The notes under the pieces were generated by a model. That model did no database searches. It had not been told where the DNA came from and worked only from the letters and a program-made list of their open reading frames with translations. 64,000 nucleotides of DNA from CAIYRG01 sp963747255. Lineage in GTDB: Bacteria > Pseudomonadota > Alphaproteobacteria > Micropepsales > Micropepsaceae. Where the stretch lies: the NCBI GenBank assembly GCA_963747255.1, contig CAVVEG010000010.1, positions 1 to 64,000 on the forward strand, given 5' to 3'. Below are positions 1-9,523 of this stretch, in pieces. How positions within the stretch are numbered: the stretch's first letter is position 1; every line of letters starts with the position of its first letter. The translations under genes and the position numbers were made by a program.

Positions 1-49
1 AGGGTCGGACAGCGCGCGCTCGCCGCTGATCGGACCTCGCCGTCCTGCC

Positions 50-86
50 AAAAATGACTGGGGCCGCAGCTTGCCGCCGCGGCCCC
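50..86 (-). terminator. Rho-independent terminator of the DUF6152 gene
   Basis: An 8-bp perfect stem (60-67 with 79-86, GGGGCCGC/GCGGCCCC, 11-nt loop) lies 28 bases past the stop of the minus-strand DUF6152 gene. Read on the minus strand it is followed by AGTCATTTTT, so a GC hairpin with a short U tract is present in the right place and orientation. Confidence 0.6.
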
Positions 87-113
87 GGCCATGACTAAAT
101 CTGAAACGGAAGG

Positions 114-504
114 CTAGTTCCCCCCGGCATTCGCGTTGGCTGCGCCATTCGGGTTGCCCTTGGTCGTTCCGTCTGGAAGCGTAACCGCCATGAACTGCCC
201 GCCATGGGTGCCATCCTTAAGAGGATGGATCACGGCCGTGACTTTCATACCGGGTGTCAGGGTCTTGGGGATCCAGCCCTGGCGAGCCAGACCGCCGGGC
301 GCGCCCATTTCGATCGCCCATTGCTCGCCATTGACCGTCATCAGAATCCAGCTATGGGGATTGGTCCACTGGAATTCCTTGACCGTGCCGTCCAGCGTCA
401 CCTTTTTCTCCGCATCAAACATCGCAAATGAATGATGGGCAACGGCAGGAATGGCGTACATGGCCCAGCGACCGCCGCGCCGATTCCAAGTGATTTAATT
501 TCAT
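114..504 (-). CDS. DUF6152 family exported protein, signal peptide frameshifted
   Basis: The intact part (114-461) encodes a small domain with the HHSFAMFD opening and a WTNPHSWI motif, which it shares with the gene at 25392, so both belong to the DUF6152 family of unknown function. The natural start is the ATG at 504, preceded by an AAGGAG ribosome site. From that ATG the reading frame changes twice before residue 16. Restoring one A in the first A run and one G in the GGG before 461 would give a regular Sec signal peptide joined to the domain. Two homopolymer losses, by error or mutation, therefore explain the apparent short ORF. Fold and role are unknown; it is probably periplasmic. A hairpin terminator follows it. 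Confidence 0.7.
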
Positions 505-574
505 TTCAATCTCCTTATTTTCCGAACGGCGTTTGCTCCGCTCTCGCCAAACAGGACTTAGGTCGCATATGAAG

Positions 575-595
575 CTGGCGGGAAGCTGCCGCCAG
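575..595. promoter_or_regulatory. Inverted repeat in the divergent intergenic region
   Basis: CTGGCGG and CCGCCAG form a perfect 7-bp inverted repeat around a 7-base loop, between the divergently transcribed DUF6152 gene and the two-component genes. It could be an operator or a transcript hairpin. No -35/-10 pair could be assigned with confidence nearby, so the role is open. Confidence 0.3.
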
Positions 596-680
596 ACTGA
601 AAGCTAGCTGAATGGCGGATTGAATGCCTTGTATCGACACCACTGGTGCAGTTCACTTAAACTGACGGTGGAGGATCAAC

Positions 681-1336
681 ATTCGCATTCTTCTCGTGGA
701 AGACGACCCGGAGCTTGCCCGGCGCCTGACTGAGGCGCTCGGACGTGACGGGTTCGTTGTAGAACATGCCGCCAACGGCCAAATGGGTTTCGATCTTGGG
801 CCGCAGCGAAACCTATGATGCAGCAATATTGGACCTCGGCTTGCCTGACATGAACGGCCTGGAAGTGCTCCAGCGTTGGCGCAAGGCCGGGCGCGACATG
901 CCCGTTCTGATACTGACCGCGCGCGGGAGTTGGACGGAAAAAGTCGAAGGGTTGAACACAGGCGCGGACGATTACATCACGAAACCCTGCCACGTGCAGG
1001 AGATCACCGCGCGATTGCACGCCCTCATCCGGCGTTCCGCCGGCCGTAGTTCGCCTGTGCTGGTCCATAACGACGTCGAATTGTCTCCCGAGTCGCGGAG
1101 CTGTTTCGGTGGCGGGCGAGCCTGTGGATCTCACCGCGCAGGAATTTCGAATCCTGCATTATTTCATGCATCGTCCTTCGCGATTGATTTCGCAAAATGA
1201 ACTGATCGAGCACCTTTATCCGCTCGAGGAGCAACGCGACCCGAACACAATCGAGGTCTATATCGCGCGCCTCAGGAGGAAATTGGGACGCGACATCATC
1301 AAAACGCAGCGCGGCCTCGGCTATCGCCTGGGATGA
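681..1336 (+). pseudogene. OmpR/PhoP-type response regulator, frameshifted, no standard start
   Basis: The conceptual product has a receiver domain (acidic pair after LLVE, phospho-acceptor Asp at about residue 51 in ILDLGLPD, LTARG threonine, TKP lysine) and a winged-helix DNA-binding domain with the YIARLRRKLG recognition region. It should regulate transcription when phosphorylated by the kinase that overlaps it at 1333-1336 (ATGA). Two frame changes are needed: near 796, where one surplus G in CTTGGGCC breaks the frame, and near 1090-1110 between the domains. The expected first codon is ATT (681) with no ATG, GTG or TTG in frame upstream. Either the locus is decayed or the sequence has several errors. 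Confidence 0.75.
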
Positions 1337-2755
1337 GGGTTTTTGTTCCACGAAGCTTGCGTGCGCGTCTGGTGCTCGGCGCCGTCATATGGATAACGTG
1401 TGGAGTCTCAGCCGCAGGCGTTTTCATATCCGTGCTGTTCCGTCAGCATGCGACAGCACTGGTCGATGCGGAAATGCACGGGCATCTCGAGGAGCTCGGC
1501 TTCACTGATCGATGTTCGTGCTGATGGCGCTCCCGAACTTTACCGCGCGCTCAGCGATCCACGTTTCAGCGAAGTGGGCTCAGGATATTCCTGGCAGGTC
1601 AGCCGAAACGGAATGCAGCTGATCAAATCGACTTCCGCCAGCACAGCTGTTCTGCCAATTCCCGCCGATGATCTGAGCCCAGGCGAGATGCATCGGTCGA
1701 TCATGCCGGCCGGACAGCAAAACCTGATTGTTTATGAGAGCCTGTTCGCGCCGGATGCCGCAAGTGCGCCTCTCCGAATTCAGGTCAACGTCGATTCCAG
1801 TATCGTCGATGCGGTGTTGCGCACATTCAATCGGTCCCTTGTCGTGTCCCTCCTGCTGCTTGTGCTGGCTTTGACGGCTGCCGCAGTGTTGCAGGTGATG
1901 TTCGGTCTTCAGCCGATGACCCGGCTTGCTCACGCGCTCAAAGAAATTCGGTCAGGCAAAGCGACGCATCTTCCACACACACTGCCGTTGGAGATCCAAC
2001 CTGTCGTTGACGACCTCAATGGGCTGATCGACACCAACGCTCAAATGGTGGTTCGCGCCCGTGCTCAAGCCGGCAATCTTGCGCATGCACTGAAAACGCC
2101 ACTCGCCGTTTTGACGGATGAGGCATACCGGCTGAACGATCAGGGGCACGGCGATTCGGCACAAGTGATTCTGCAACAGTGCCAGCGCATGCAGCGCAAC
2201 ATCGATCACCAGATAGCGCGAACGCGCGCTGCGGCTTCCCGTTCCCTGCCGGGCGTAAATGCGCCGGTCCTTCCCGCGATCCACAATATCGTGAGTGCAA
2301 TGAAGCGCCTTTATTGCGCAAAGAACCCGCAAATTGACGTCAAGCTGGATCCGGATTGTGTCGCGCAATGTGATCCTCTGGATCTCGGCGAAATGTTGGC
2401 CAACCTGATCGACAACGCGTGTAAATGGTGCTCCCGCCGTGTTCTCATAGCGGTTTCGGTTGACGAGGAAGCCGGGCAGGCTGTGATCACGGTGGATGAT
2501 GATGGCCCGGGTCTTCCGCCGGAGGCTCGGGAGATCGTTTTTCAGATCGGGCAGCGTCTCGACGAGCGCGTACCCGGCTCCGGATTGGGTTTGGCCATCG
2601 TGCGCGACCTCGCGCAGCTCTATGGCGGGGAGATTCGTTTAAGGGATTCGGCGTTGGGCGGGTTGCAGGCTGTCTTAAATCTGCCATCAGCCGACGGAAC
2701 CTCGGCAATTTCGAACCGCCGTCACCGGGTTCCCGTTCGATCGGAAGCCGGTTGA
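1333..2755 (+). pseudogene. PhoQ-like sensor histidine kinase, one frameshift
   Basis: This is a membrane sensor kinase. An N-terminal transmembrane helix, a periplasmic region of about 110 residues, a second transmembrane helix (coding near 1840-1910) and a HAMP-like linker lead to the H box NLAHALKTPLAV, an N box NLIDNACKW and ATP-lid glycines DDGPGLP and GSGLGLAIV. It would autophosphorylate and pass phosphate to the overlapping regulator. The first 55 residues are in one frame and the rest in another. Deleting one G near 1498 (CTCGGCTTC) restores a continuous protein of about 474 residues. Both members of the pair are damaged, so this may be a real pseudogene locus or an error-rich stretch. 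Confidence 0.75.
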
Positions 2756-2759
2756 CGAT

Positions 2760-4106
2760 TCAGAATGCGAGCCAGGTGAAAACTCTCACGGTGTTGTTGT
2801 CGGACGCATTATGACCTGCGCCGTCAAAATTCGTCGTTGCGCCGTCGAACTCCGTGAAAATCCGGTATTGGACGCCGACGCGGACATTAAATCGAAAACC
2901 CAGCACGGTGGCTTCGCTGCCGAACGGGGTCGCGTCGAGCTGCAGCATGAAACCTCTGCTGTCCGGTCTGAAGGTGGAGCTTGAAGCGTAAAGTAGCGGA
3001 TCTTCGCTACCCCATGTGTCGAAAAAGCCAACCGTGCCGCCTAGCACGTTATGCCAATAGTAGGAGGCGTCCATGCGAAAGTCATTGAGCGTGTCGTTTG
3101 GATTGGAGGCGCCGAGCAGCGCGGACGCATTCAATTTCTGATTTTCATGGGTGTAGATCGTATGGACCGAGAAAATGTCTTCGCCCAGTCCGGTAAACTG
3201 ATAGGAGGCGTCCAATCCGAGGTCCGTGTAGCGGTCGCTGGTTCCCGTGGTCTGATCTCCTCCGGGATAGATATCCGGAAAAAATCCGAATGCACCAATG
3301 TGATAATTCTGTTCCCTTCCGCGAACCTCGTAGCCCACACGCAAATAGGGTGCGGCATTTGCGAGAACGCCGACGCCGTCGTCCGGATTCACCCCCAGCG
3401 CGCTGAGAAAACCTCGCCCGGGCGTCCAGTAGAATGCAGCCTCGGTGTAAAGCTCGGAGTTCCACCAGCCATAGGCACTGACGCCGAGAACGCTCTGCGC
3501 GAGAGAGCCCCCGAGCAGCGTTCCAGCCGCCGGCAGAGGAGCGAGTTTACTGTCCGTATACGGGAATCCCCAGGCGGCCATCGTATTCCATGGGTCCTGG
3601 ACACCGGGGTTATTGTTTACCGACAAACCGATCAGTGCATTTTGACCGAGATATTTCACTCTGTCGGTTGCGCGCAGATCGAGATTGTCCCAGGTGAACG
3701 CGCGTCCGATCCCGTCATAGGTGAATTGGGCAAAACTTCCGAAGTGATTGCCGAAACCACCTGCAACAAACAGATTGACCTGATCGATCGTGAAATTGTC
3801 GTTCGTCCCGTAGTGCGGAGCCGGCGGACCGGGCTGATCGGTACTTGTATGCAAATAGGACGCAACCGCCATGGCTGAGACCGGAACTGTGAAGTCGTCG
3901 GTTCCCCGCAGCGTATAACCTTCCAGCTTGAATTGACGCCCGAACGGTGTCAGTTGAGGGCCGAATCCGCCGACGTGGCAGGCGATGCAGGGCTGGCTGG
4001 TTTGCTCCGCATACGCTGGAAGCGCACGTGCTTTCCCGGTATAAACACCACAGCAGACGAAGGCGGCAATCACCAGCTTTGCGACGCAATTAATCTTTAC
4101 ACGCAT
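2760..4106 (-). CDS. Cytochrome c motif fused to outer-membrane beta-barrel
   Basis: The product has 448 residues with a Sec signal peptide, then one covalent heme site CIACH at residues 40-44. About 390 residues follow that are rich in alternating aromatic/glycine strands and end in Phe (VFTWLAF), as outer-membrane barrels do. The order suggests a periplasmic plug-like heme segment joined to a porin-like barrel, so a role in electron transfer at or across the outer membrane is plausible but inferred. It converges on the sensor kinase gene with four bases between stops and stands alone on its strand. I do not recognise a named family. A porin with an accidental CxxCH is the main alternative. 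Confidence 0.65.
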   Translation of the reverse strand: MRVKINCVAKLVIAAFVCCGVYTGKARALPAYAEQTSQPCIACHVGGFGPQLTPFGRQFKLEGYTLRGTDDFTVPVSAMAVASYLHTSTDQPGPPAPHYGTNDNFTIDQVNLFVAGGFGNHFGSFAQFTYDGIGRAFTWDNLDLRATDRVKYLGQNALIGLSVNNNPGVQDPWNTMAAWGFPYTDSKLAPLPAAGTLLGGSLAQSVLGVSAYGWWNSELYTEAAFYWTPGRGFLSALGVNPDDGVGVLANAAPYLRVGYEVRGREQNYHIGAFGFFPDIYPGGDQTTGTSDRYTDLGLDASYQFTGLGEDIFSVHTIYTHENQKLNASALLGASNPNDTLNDFRMDASYYWHNVLGGTVGFFDTWGSEDPLLYASSSTFRPDSRGFMLQLDATPFGSEATVLGFRFNVRVGVQYRIFTEFDGATTNFDGAGHNASDNNTVRVFTWLAF

Positions 4107-4490
4107 TCGTAAATCCCCTCACCGTTTTACCCATTGGAGACAAACCCGTCGTCTCCGCGCCTGATTGCGAAGCTCGGAGTTTCAATTCACTTGATCAACC
4201 AAATGCGGCAGCCGGTAACGGCCAGTCTGGCCAGGAACGCCGTTAGCGGCGCTGCACATAGCAGGGCGCGGATCGGGCAGTGCATTTTTCCTGGAGCACT
4301 GAGTTCTACGCGGCATGACCACCGCATCGCACGAGGCGGATGCGCGTTAAAGTGGGGGCTTTTACTTAGGTAAAGTACCAGAGAGCATGCTCGCGAAGCC
4401 ACCGGCGTTCATGAAAACCTCTCATGATTCGCGCCGATGCTTGTCGCCGCCCTGCCGCACATGCGCTAACAAGCCGAATTCAGGTCGGCA
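4107..4490. other. Intergenic stretch without a supported gene
   Basis: About 380 bases separate the start of the heme-barrel gene from the end of the next minus-strand gene. Short open frames exist on both strands, but none has a ribosome site, a signal peptide or a recognisable motif. The promoter of the heme-barrel gene should lie just above 4106. Confidence 0.5.
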
Positions 4491-4949
4491 TCAATTGCAG
4501 ATGATGGCAACAGGAGTGCCTGCCCGCATGGCTGTCGCTTCTTCACCAAAAGCGCGTATCCGGTCCGTTCCTGGAATTCCCGGATTGCAATCGTATTCCA
4601 CCCACATCGATTTATGATGACCCACGGATGGGTCACGGAAACCCCAGTCACGAAAAACCTTCGTATCGACTGCAATGATGCACTTCCTCGCGCCGCTATC
4701 GGCAAGTTGGCCATCGCATTCGTCCTGAATGTGAACGGTAAATGCTTTGCCCTGAAGACGCATTGTATAATCCGGGCAATCGGTATCGAGTTGCAGCCCT
4801 GGTTTGCAATCTTCACTGTCGTAAAGCGCCGCGTCCCAAATCCTGATTGGCTGCGGTTTTGAATCCGGGCGCGCCAATCCAAACACTGCGGTGGTAACTC
4901 CCAGCAAAGCAATAACCAGCAGCTTTACCGGCGTCGTGATCGTTTTCAT
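4491..4949 (-). CDS. Small cysteine-rich exported protein, unknown function
   Basis: The 152-residue product begins with a clear Sec signal peptide (MKTITTPVKLLVIALLG, cleavage near the first 25 residues). The ATG at 4949 was chosen over an open frame that continues to 5795, because GGAGG lies seven bases upstream and because the extension is antisense to a transposase. The mature part has six cysteines (in SEDC, TDC, DEC, KC, YDC and the C-terminal IIC), suggesting up to three disulfides in the periplasm. No family is recognised. The inactive IS remnant begins about 75 bases upstream of its start. Confidence 0.7.
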   Translation of the reverse strand: MKTITTPVKLLVIALLGVTTAVFGLARPDSKPQPIRIWDAALYDSEDCKPGLQLDTDCPDYTMRLQGKAFTVHIQDECDGQLADSGARKCIIAVDTKVFRDWGFRDPSVGHHKSMWVEYDCNPGIPGTDRIRAFGEEATAMRAGTPVAIICN

Positions 4950-5024
4950 CTCTGCCTCCCTGAGGCAATACATCATTATTTCCCTCGAACAAATGAAGCA
5001 TAGGTCCCGGATGGCCGTGACGCT

Positions 5025-6013
5025 TTGCGCTGGATCAGATTTGTCGAAATTTACGGCGCCGGGCGTTTCTCCTATGTGTCGCGTCACGGCCACGCCTTCA
5101 TCGACCGGGCGCTTTATCTGCCGAAAGATTGGACGGACGATCCCGAGCGCCTGAAGACGGCGCATGTGCCGGACGATGAGGGCTTTGCGACGAAACCCCA
5201 GATCGCACGCCGGATGATCGCGCGTGCGATCGCCGCAAAGGTCCCGTTCTCTTTTGTCGCGGCGGACAGCGTGTATGGCACCGGGGACATCGAGAGCGCC
5301 CTGCGCAAGGCAGGCAAGGGCTATGTCCTGGGCGTCGCCTCCAACCACGTGTTCCGTTCTTGGGGCAAGAAGCAGCGGGTTGGCGGGACGGCCGGAAAGA
5401 TCGCGCAAAATCTTCCACAAAACACCTGGCGGCGCCTGTCGGCGGGCGAAGGAACCAAGGGGCCGCGCCTGCATGACTGGGCCTATCTCGAACTGGCCGA
5501 TCTCGATGCCGGCCAATACAACAGCGTTCTCGCCGGGGCGTGGACGCGAGGCCTTCTGATCCGCCGCAACATTGCCGACGGCGACCTTGCGTTCTTCTCT
5601 ACGTGGTGCCCCAAGGGCATGCCCATGGAAAAGCTGGTATCGGTCGAAGGCCATCGCTGGGCCATCGAAGAAAGCTTTGAAGCCGCCAAGAACGAACTCG
5701 GCCTCGATCACAATGAAAGCCGCTCCTGGCATGGTTGGCACCGGCATGTGTCGCTGGTCATGCTCGCCTTCGCCATGATGGCCGCCATCCGGCATCGCGC
5801 CAATGTTCCGCCGCTGCCCAAAAAAACGATGCTCCGTCTTCGGACCAAACAGCGCTCCTGATCCGATGGTCGGTCCAGGAAATCCGCCGCATCGCCATGA
5901 AACTCGCGCAACGGCGCATCCAGCCCGCCCACGTCATCGCATGGTCTTTATGGCGCCGCGCCCATCAAGCCGAAGCGCGCCGCGCGCACCTCAAAAGGAA
6001 AAGGCAACTGTAA
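5025..6013 (+). mobile_element. IS701-type transposase remnant, 5' truncated and frameshifted
   Basis: The reading frame gives the C-terminal two thirds of a DDE transposase of the IS701 group: SRHGHAFIDRALYLPKDW, an AADSVYG segment, and the catalytic-Glu region AIEESFEAAKNELGLDHNE. The protein lacks about the first 120 residues and no start codon is convincing (it opens at a TTG). A loss of one A in the AAAAAAA run near 5820-5827 shifts the frame, and the second part continues as APSSDQTALLIRW to 6013. No terminal inverted repeats were found at either end. It is a dead fragment that sits between two minus-strand genes. Confidence 0.8.
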
Positions 6014-6050
6014 TGCTAGGCGGGCTGCGAAACCTGGTGCGACAACAGCT

Positions 6051-6539
6051 TTAAATGTCACATCCGGTATCGGTCATGGCGCCCGATCCCAACGAATGGA
6101 GTGTGAGCAGCCCCGTGCCGGCGACGGCGATCAGGACACCCGCACCGAATACGCATGACTGCCACCACAGCAAACGCCAATTTCGCGCGCCCAGTCTGCG
6201 CGCCAATCCGGTGCATCGCTCGATTTCCTGGTGATCGCCCCCATTTTCGCTGAGCCGAGCCAGATGCATTCTCGCCCGGAGCTCGCGAAGCCGATTGATG
6301 TTCAGCCAAATTCCAGCCGATACCGACAGGGAAAAAAGCACCAGCGATGTGAGGAAAAGCAGGGCTGCGATGACGTGCCAAAGATCCGCAGGATCCAGTT
6401 CCAGATTCAGCAGGACCGTCATCAGGAAACCGGCAGCAATGACACCCATGCCGAGGATGAGGTTGTTGGCCCATGTCAGGTTGGCAAGCGCGGCTGTATG
6501 CCAGCCTGGGAAACTGCCGGATTCATCGGGGGACGGCAT
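6051..6539 (-). CDS. Inner-membrane protein, unknown function
   Basis: The 162-residue product has three predicted membrane segments: one near residues 24-44, one near 57-80, and one near 128-150. A charged, probably cytoplasmic stretch (RLRELRARMHLARLSENGG) lies between the second and third. The ATG at 6539 is preceded by CGGAG at good spacing. Its stop lies just past the IS remnant end at 6013. No family is recognised and the neighbours give no functional hint; it is divergent from the exported protein at 6626. Confidence 0.6.
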   Translation of the reverse strand: MPSPDESGSFPGWHTAALANLTWANNLILGMGVIAAGFLMTVLLNLELDPADLWHVIAALLFLTSLVLFSLSVSAGIWLNINRLRELRARMHLARLSENGGDHQEIERCTGLARRLGARNWRLLWWQSCVFGAGVLIAVAGTGLLTLHSLGSGAMTDTGCDI

Positions 6540-6625
6540 TATTGCTCCGAGTTCACTGAGAACGGCCGTATTACCTGTGTATGATATTTGTCACACCGCA
6601 GGGCAAGCAAAAGGAACATTAAAGA

Positions 6626-7165
6626 ATGCGCCGAATAGCAGTGACTGTGGCACTTGCAGCCATACTGACCTCTCCGGTCCGTGCGCAATCGAGCTGGCAG
6701 GAATACAGCTATCCCGACCAGCAATTCGCCGTTTCATTTCCAGGCGAACCGACCGTTACAACACTCTCGCTCAGATCGCCGGAGGGAACGGCGCTACCCG
6801 AAACGCTCTACTCGCTGCGGCAGGAGACCGGAATATTCCAGGTCGCGGTAATCGATTATTCCAGTTACGGCATTGACGAAAGGACGGTCATTGATCAGGC
6901 GGTTGCCGGCCTCCGTGAAAGAGGTGAGGTCAAGCTGGACATTGAAGCGCGCGTTCAACGGAATTTCGGCCGATATCTGAATATCGCTGGAAATGACGGT
7001 AGCCACACCATAGCCGCAGTGTTCTTCGGGAATAATCGCCTCTACGAGATCGAAGGAACGGTGCCCGCATCCAGTCCGGACGCGCTGTCCGGGGAAATGA
7101 TTCAATTCCAGCAGTCGTTGCGCTTCATGGGCGACGCTGCGGGGCGTCGTTTCAGGGGAGGTTAG
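6626..7165 (+). CDS. Exported protein, unknown function
   Basis: The 179-residue product starts with a Sec signal peptide ending VRAQS. The mature protein has a compact alpha/beta pattern: SYPDQQFAVSFPGEPTV near the start, then FQVAVIDYS, a central helix, HTIAAVFFGNNRLYEIEG, and a C-terminal helix. This PsbP-like outline is seen in many small proteobacterial secreted proteins, but assignment to that fold is inference. It has its own AAGGAA site a few bases before the ATG and no operon partner on its strand. It is probably periplasmic. Confidence 0.6.
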   Translation: MRRIAVTVALAAILTSPVRAQSSWQEYSYPDQQFAVSFPGEPTVTTLSLRSPEGTALPETLYSLRQETGIFQVAVIDYSSYGIDERTVIDQAVAGLRERGEVKLDIEARVQRNFGRYLNIAGNDGSHTIAAVFFGNNRLYEIEGTVPASSPDALSGEMIQFQQSLRFMGDAAGRRFRGG

Positions 7166-7244
7166 CGAGGCTAAAGTCGCGCCCCGCGGCCTGAACATCG
7201 ACAACTCAGCCAGGCACCCTCACAAGGACTCGATGCGCGGCGCC

Positions 7245-7952
7245 TTATTTGGCTGCGACACGCCTTTGAAGTTCTGCGGAAAGCTGGTCGATATTGCCGC
7301 CGTGTTGCTGGAGATAACTCGAGAATTCGTCACGCTCCGTCACGGCCATCGAGATTCCACCAACCAGAATATCCACAATACAGTCATGGCCATTGGCATC
7401 CTTGCGAACCCGGAAGGAAAGATCCATCCCTGCCCCGGGACCCGAATCCGCGCCGGCAATGCTTGCCGTTACCAGGGCATCATCAGTCGCGCGTTTTGTG
7501 GACCCGGTGACGGCGATGTTCTCCGAGGCAAATTGCGGATCCGAATCGAGATGAAACATATTGATGAAGTAATCCGAGAATGCGTTCACGAACGCGTCGA
7601 TTTGCTGGTCTGAGGCGCTTTTTGCGTAAGGTCCGAGAGCAAACATCGCCACACGCCTGAAATCAATTATGGAACGCAGCAAATCCTGGAATCGGCTCTG
7701 GCGCTCCTGGGGGGCGAGGCGGGTGTCTTTGAGAATGGAAAAGCCTTTTTCAACGCTCTGCCGAACGAAACTCTCCGCCGTAGTAGCTTCAGCGTGAGCT
7801 GCTGAGACGCCCGACAAGACCACGACGGTACCGGCAAAAATACAAGGCACAACGGCGCGTGCGAGCGCCACATACGGACGATAAAGAGCGCCAACCCTCG
7901 TACCGCTCGAAAGCGGGTGCTTGTTGCTGCCGCCTGCCAAACTTATCTTCAT
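7245..7952 (-). CDS. MlaC/Ttg2D-like phospholipid-binding periplasmic protein
   Basis: The 235-residue product has an N-terminal signal region ending AAHAEA and then an MlaC-type domain. Typical features are a helical start (AESFVRQSVEKGFSIL), RFQDLLRSIIDFRRVAMFALG, FVNAFSDYFINMF, and a C-terminal beta segment DILVGGISMAVTERDEFSSYL. Family members carry lipids between outer- and inner-membrane Mla components, and some sit in hopanoid loci. No mlaEFD genes are beside it here, so the partner is unknown. The ATG at 7952 was preferred to the GTG at 7982 because GGAG precedes it at normal spacing. Confidence 0.8.
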   Translation of the reverse strand: MKISLAGGSNKHPLSSGTRVGALYRPYVALARAVVPCIFAGTVVVLSGVSAAHAEATTAESFVRQSVEKGFSILKDTRLAPQERQSRFQDLLRSIIDFRRVAMFALGPYAKSASDQQIDAFVNAFSDYFINMFHLDSDPQFASENIAVTGSTKRATDDALVTASIAGADSGPGAGMDLSFRVRKDANGHDCIVDILVGGISMAVTERDEFSSYLQQHGGNIDQLSAELQRRVAAK

Positions 7953-8100
7953 AGGGGAGTCTCCATACCGTCTTGCCGTCACATTCTGGAGAACGGCCGG
8001 ATGGTGCAGCAGTTCCGTCGCGGAACAAGGCTCGCAATCCGAAATCGCGGTGGAACCGATTCTCGGAGCCCGGGATACGGGTTTTCCTGCAAAGGCAGCC

Positions 8101-9355
8101 CTACAGGCTGCGGCCTTTTATGATGGCCGTTCGCCCAAATTTGCTTCGTACCCGATCCATCGCACGCTCGACGGCCGCACGGCGCACACGCGCGGGATCG
8201 AGCAACCGGGACCGGTCACATTCGGCTTCGGCGTGCAGCTGACCGAGGCCTATACCCAGCAGCCGGAACGCCTCACCATTGGCTTCCCGTTTCAGCAACG
8301 ATCGTGCGGTCTGAAAAATGACATCCGAAAACTGCGTCGGCTCATCCAGGCTGATGCTTCGCGTCCGTATGCGGAACGCCCAGGTTTTCAATTTCAGAGT
8401 GACCGTGCGGCCGCCAAGTCCCGCCGCTTTGGCGCGTGTGGACAGGCGCTCCGCCTGTTGCCACAACATCCCTTCAAGCTCCGAAAATGCGCAAATATCC
8501 TGCTCGAAAGTGGTTTCTGCCGAGATGGTTTTGGTCTCATGGCCTGAGTTCGACCCGGGAGTCGTCTTCGCCATTCGCCATGCGATTCAGCCATGCGCCG
8601 GATTCGCCAAAACACCTGGTAAGCTCAACAATACCGGCGCGCTGCAATTGGCCCACCGTGCTGATTCCGGCCTTTGCAAGCTTTGCCTGCAGCGCGGGTC
8701 CAACGCCGCGGAGTATGGCGACCGGTTTGTCGGCGAGAAATGACTTTGCTTCGGATTTCCCGATCACTGCAAAACCAGCCGGTTTGTCCAGGTCGGATGC
8801 GAGCTTGGCGAGAAATTTGTTACACGAGAGACCGACCGAAACAGTGATGCCAATATCCTGTTCGATGCGGCCGGCCAATCTCGCCAGGGTGATCGCCGGA
8901 TTCGCCCGATGAAGGCGTTCCGTACCGGACAAGTCGAGATAGGCTTCATCGAGCGACACGGGCTCGACGAGGGGCGTCACCGTGTCCAGGAGACTCCGGA
9001 CTTGTCGCGCAACCTCGGCGTATTTGTTCATATCCGGCGGGACGACAACCGCGCCCGGACACCGTTTCAACGCTTGATACATTGGCATCGCCGATCTGAC
9101 GCCGAATTTTCGCGCGGCATAGCATGCGGTGAGAACCACCGCGCGGTGGCTGCGGCCGCCCACGATAACCGGCTTTTCCGCGAGCTCCGGGTTATCGCGC
9201 TTTTCGACGGACGCATAGAACGCATCACAATCGATGTGGGCAATCCTGAGCAGGTTCAGCTCGGGATGCGCACAGATGCGGTATGATCCGCAATGTCCGC
9301 AGACAGGGGCGTCTGGAAAGAGTTCTTTCAGACAATCGCGGCAGAAGCCCGGCAA
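8101..9355 (-). CDS. dinB: DNA polymerase IV with N-terminal zinc ribbon, frameshifted
   Basis: This is a Y-family translesion polymerase. Before the palm domain is a four-cysteine ribbon (CRDC and CGHC) seen in an alphaproteobacterial DinB subgroup. Catalytic residues follow in HIDCDAFYASVEK and in SLDEAYLDLS, then the helix-hairpin-helix VGPALQAKLAKAGI. The frame breaks near 8550 after DDSRVEL. The little-finger domain resumes in the next frame as GHETKTISAETTFEQD and runs to 8101. A one-base indel in the AGGCC context explains it. If the break is real, the protein lacks its DNA-gripping domain. It lies alone, divergent from selO. Confidence 0.85.
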
Positions 9356-9523
9356 GGTCGGCTCCGAATCGACGTCGATACATGGTGTTCCAACCGGTCG
9401 GTTGACTCAAGCTGAGGCGCCATGTCGCCCAGTTCGGGGAAGGCACGCGCGGCCATCCGGGTTATGGTTTGGCGGCCCGTTATCCCACGCTATATGAAAC
9501 CCTGCAGAAGATGGAAGGAACGC

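Noticed and set aside
4491..5795. Long minus-strand frame reaching across the IS remnant
   Set aside because: The part beyond 4949 is antisense to the IS701-type transposase, and a signal peptide with ribosome site begins at 4949.
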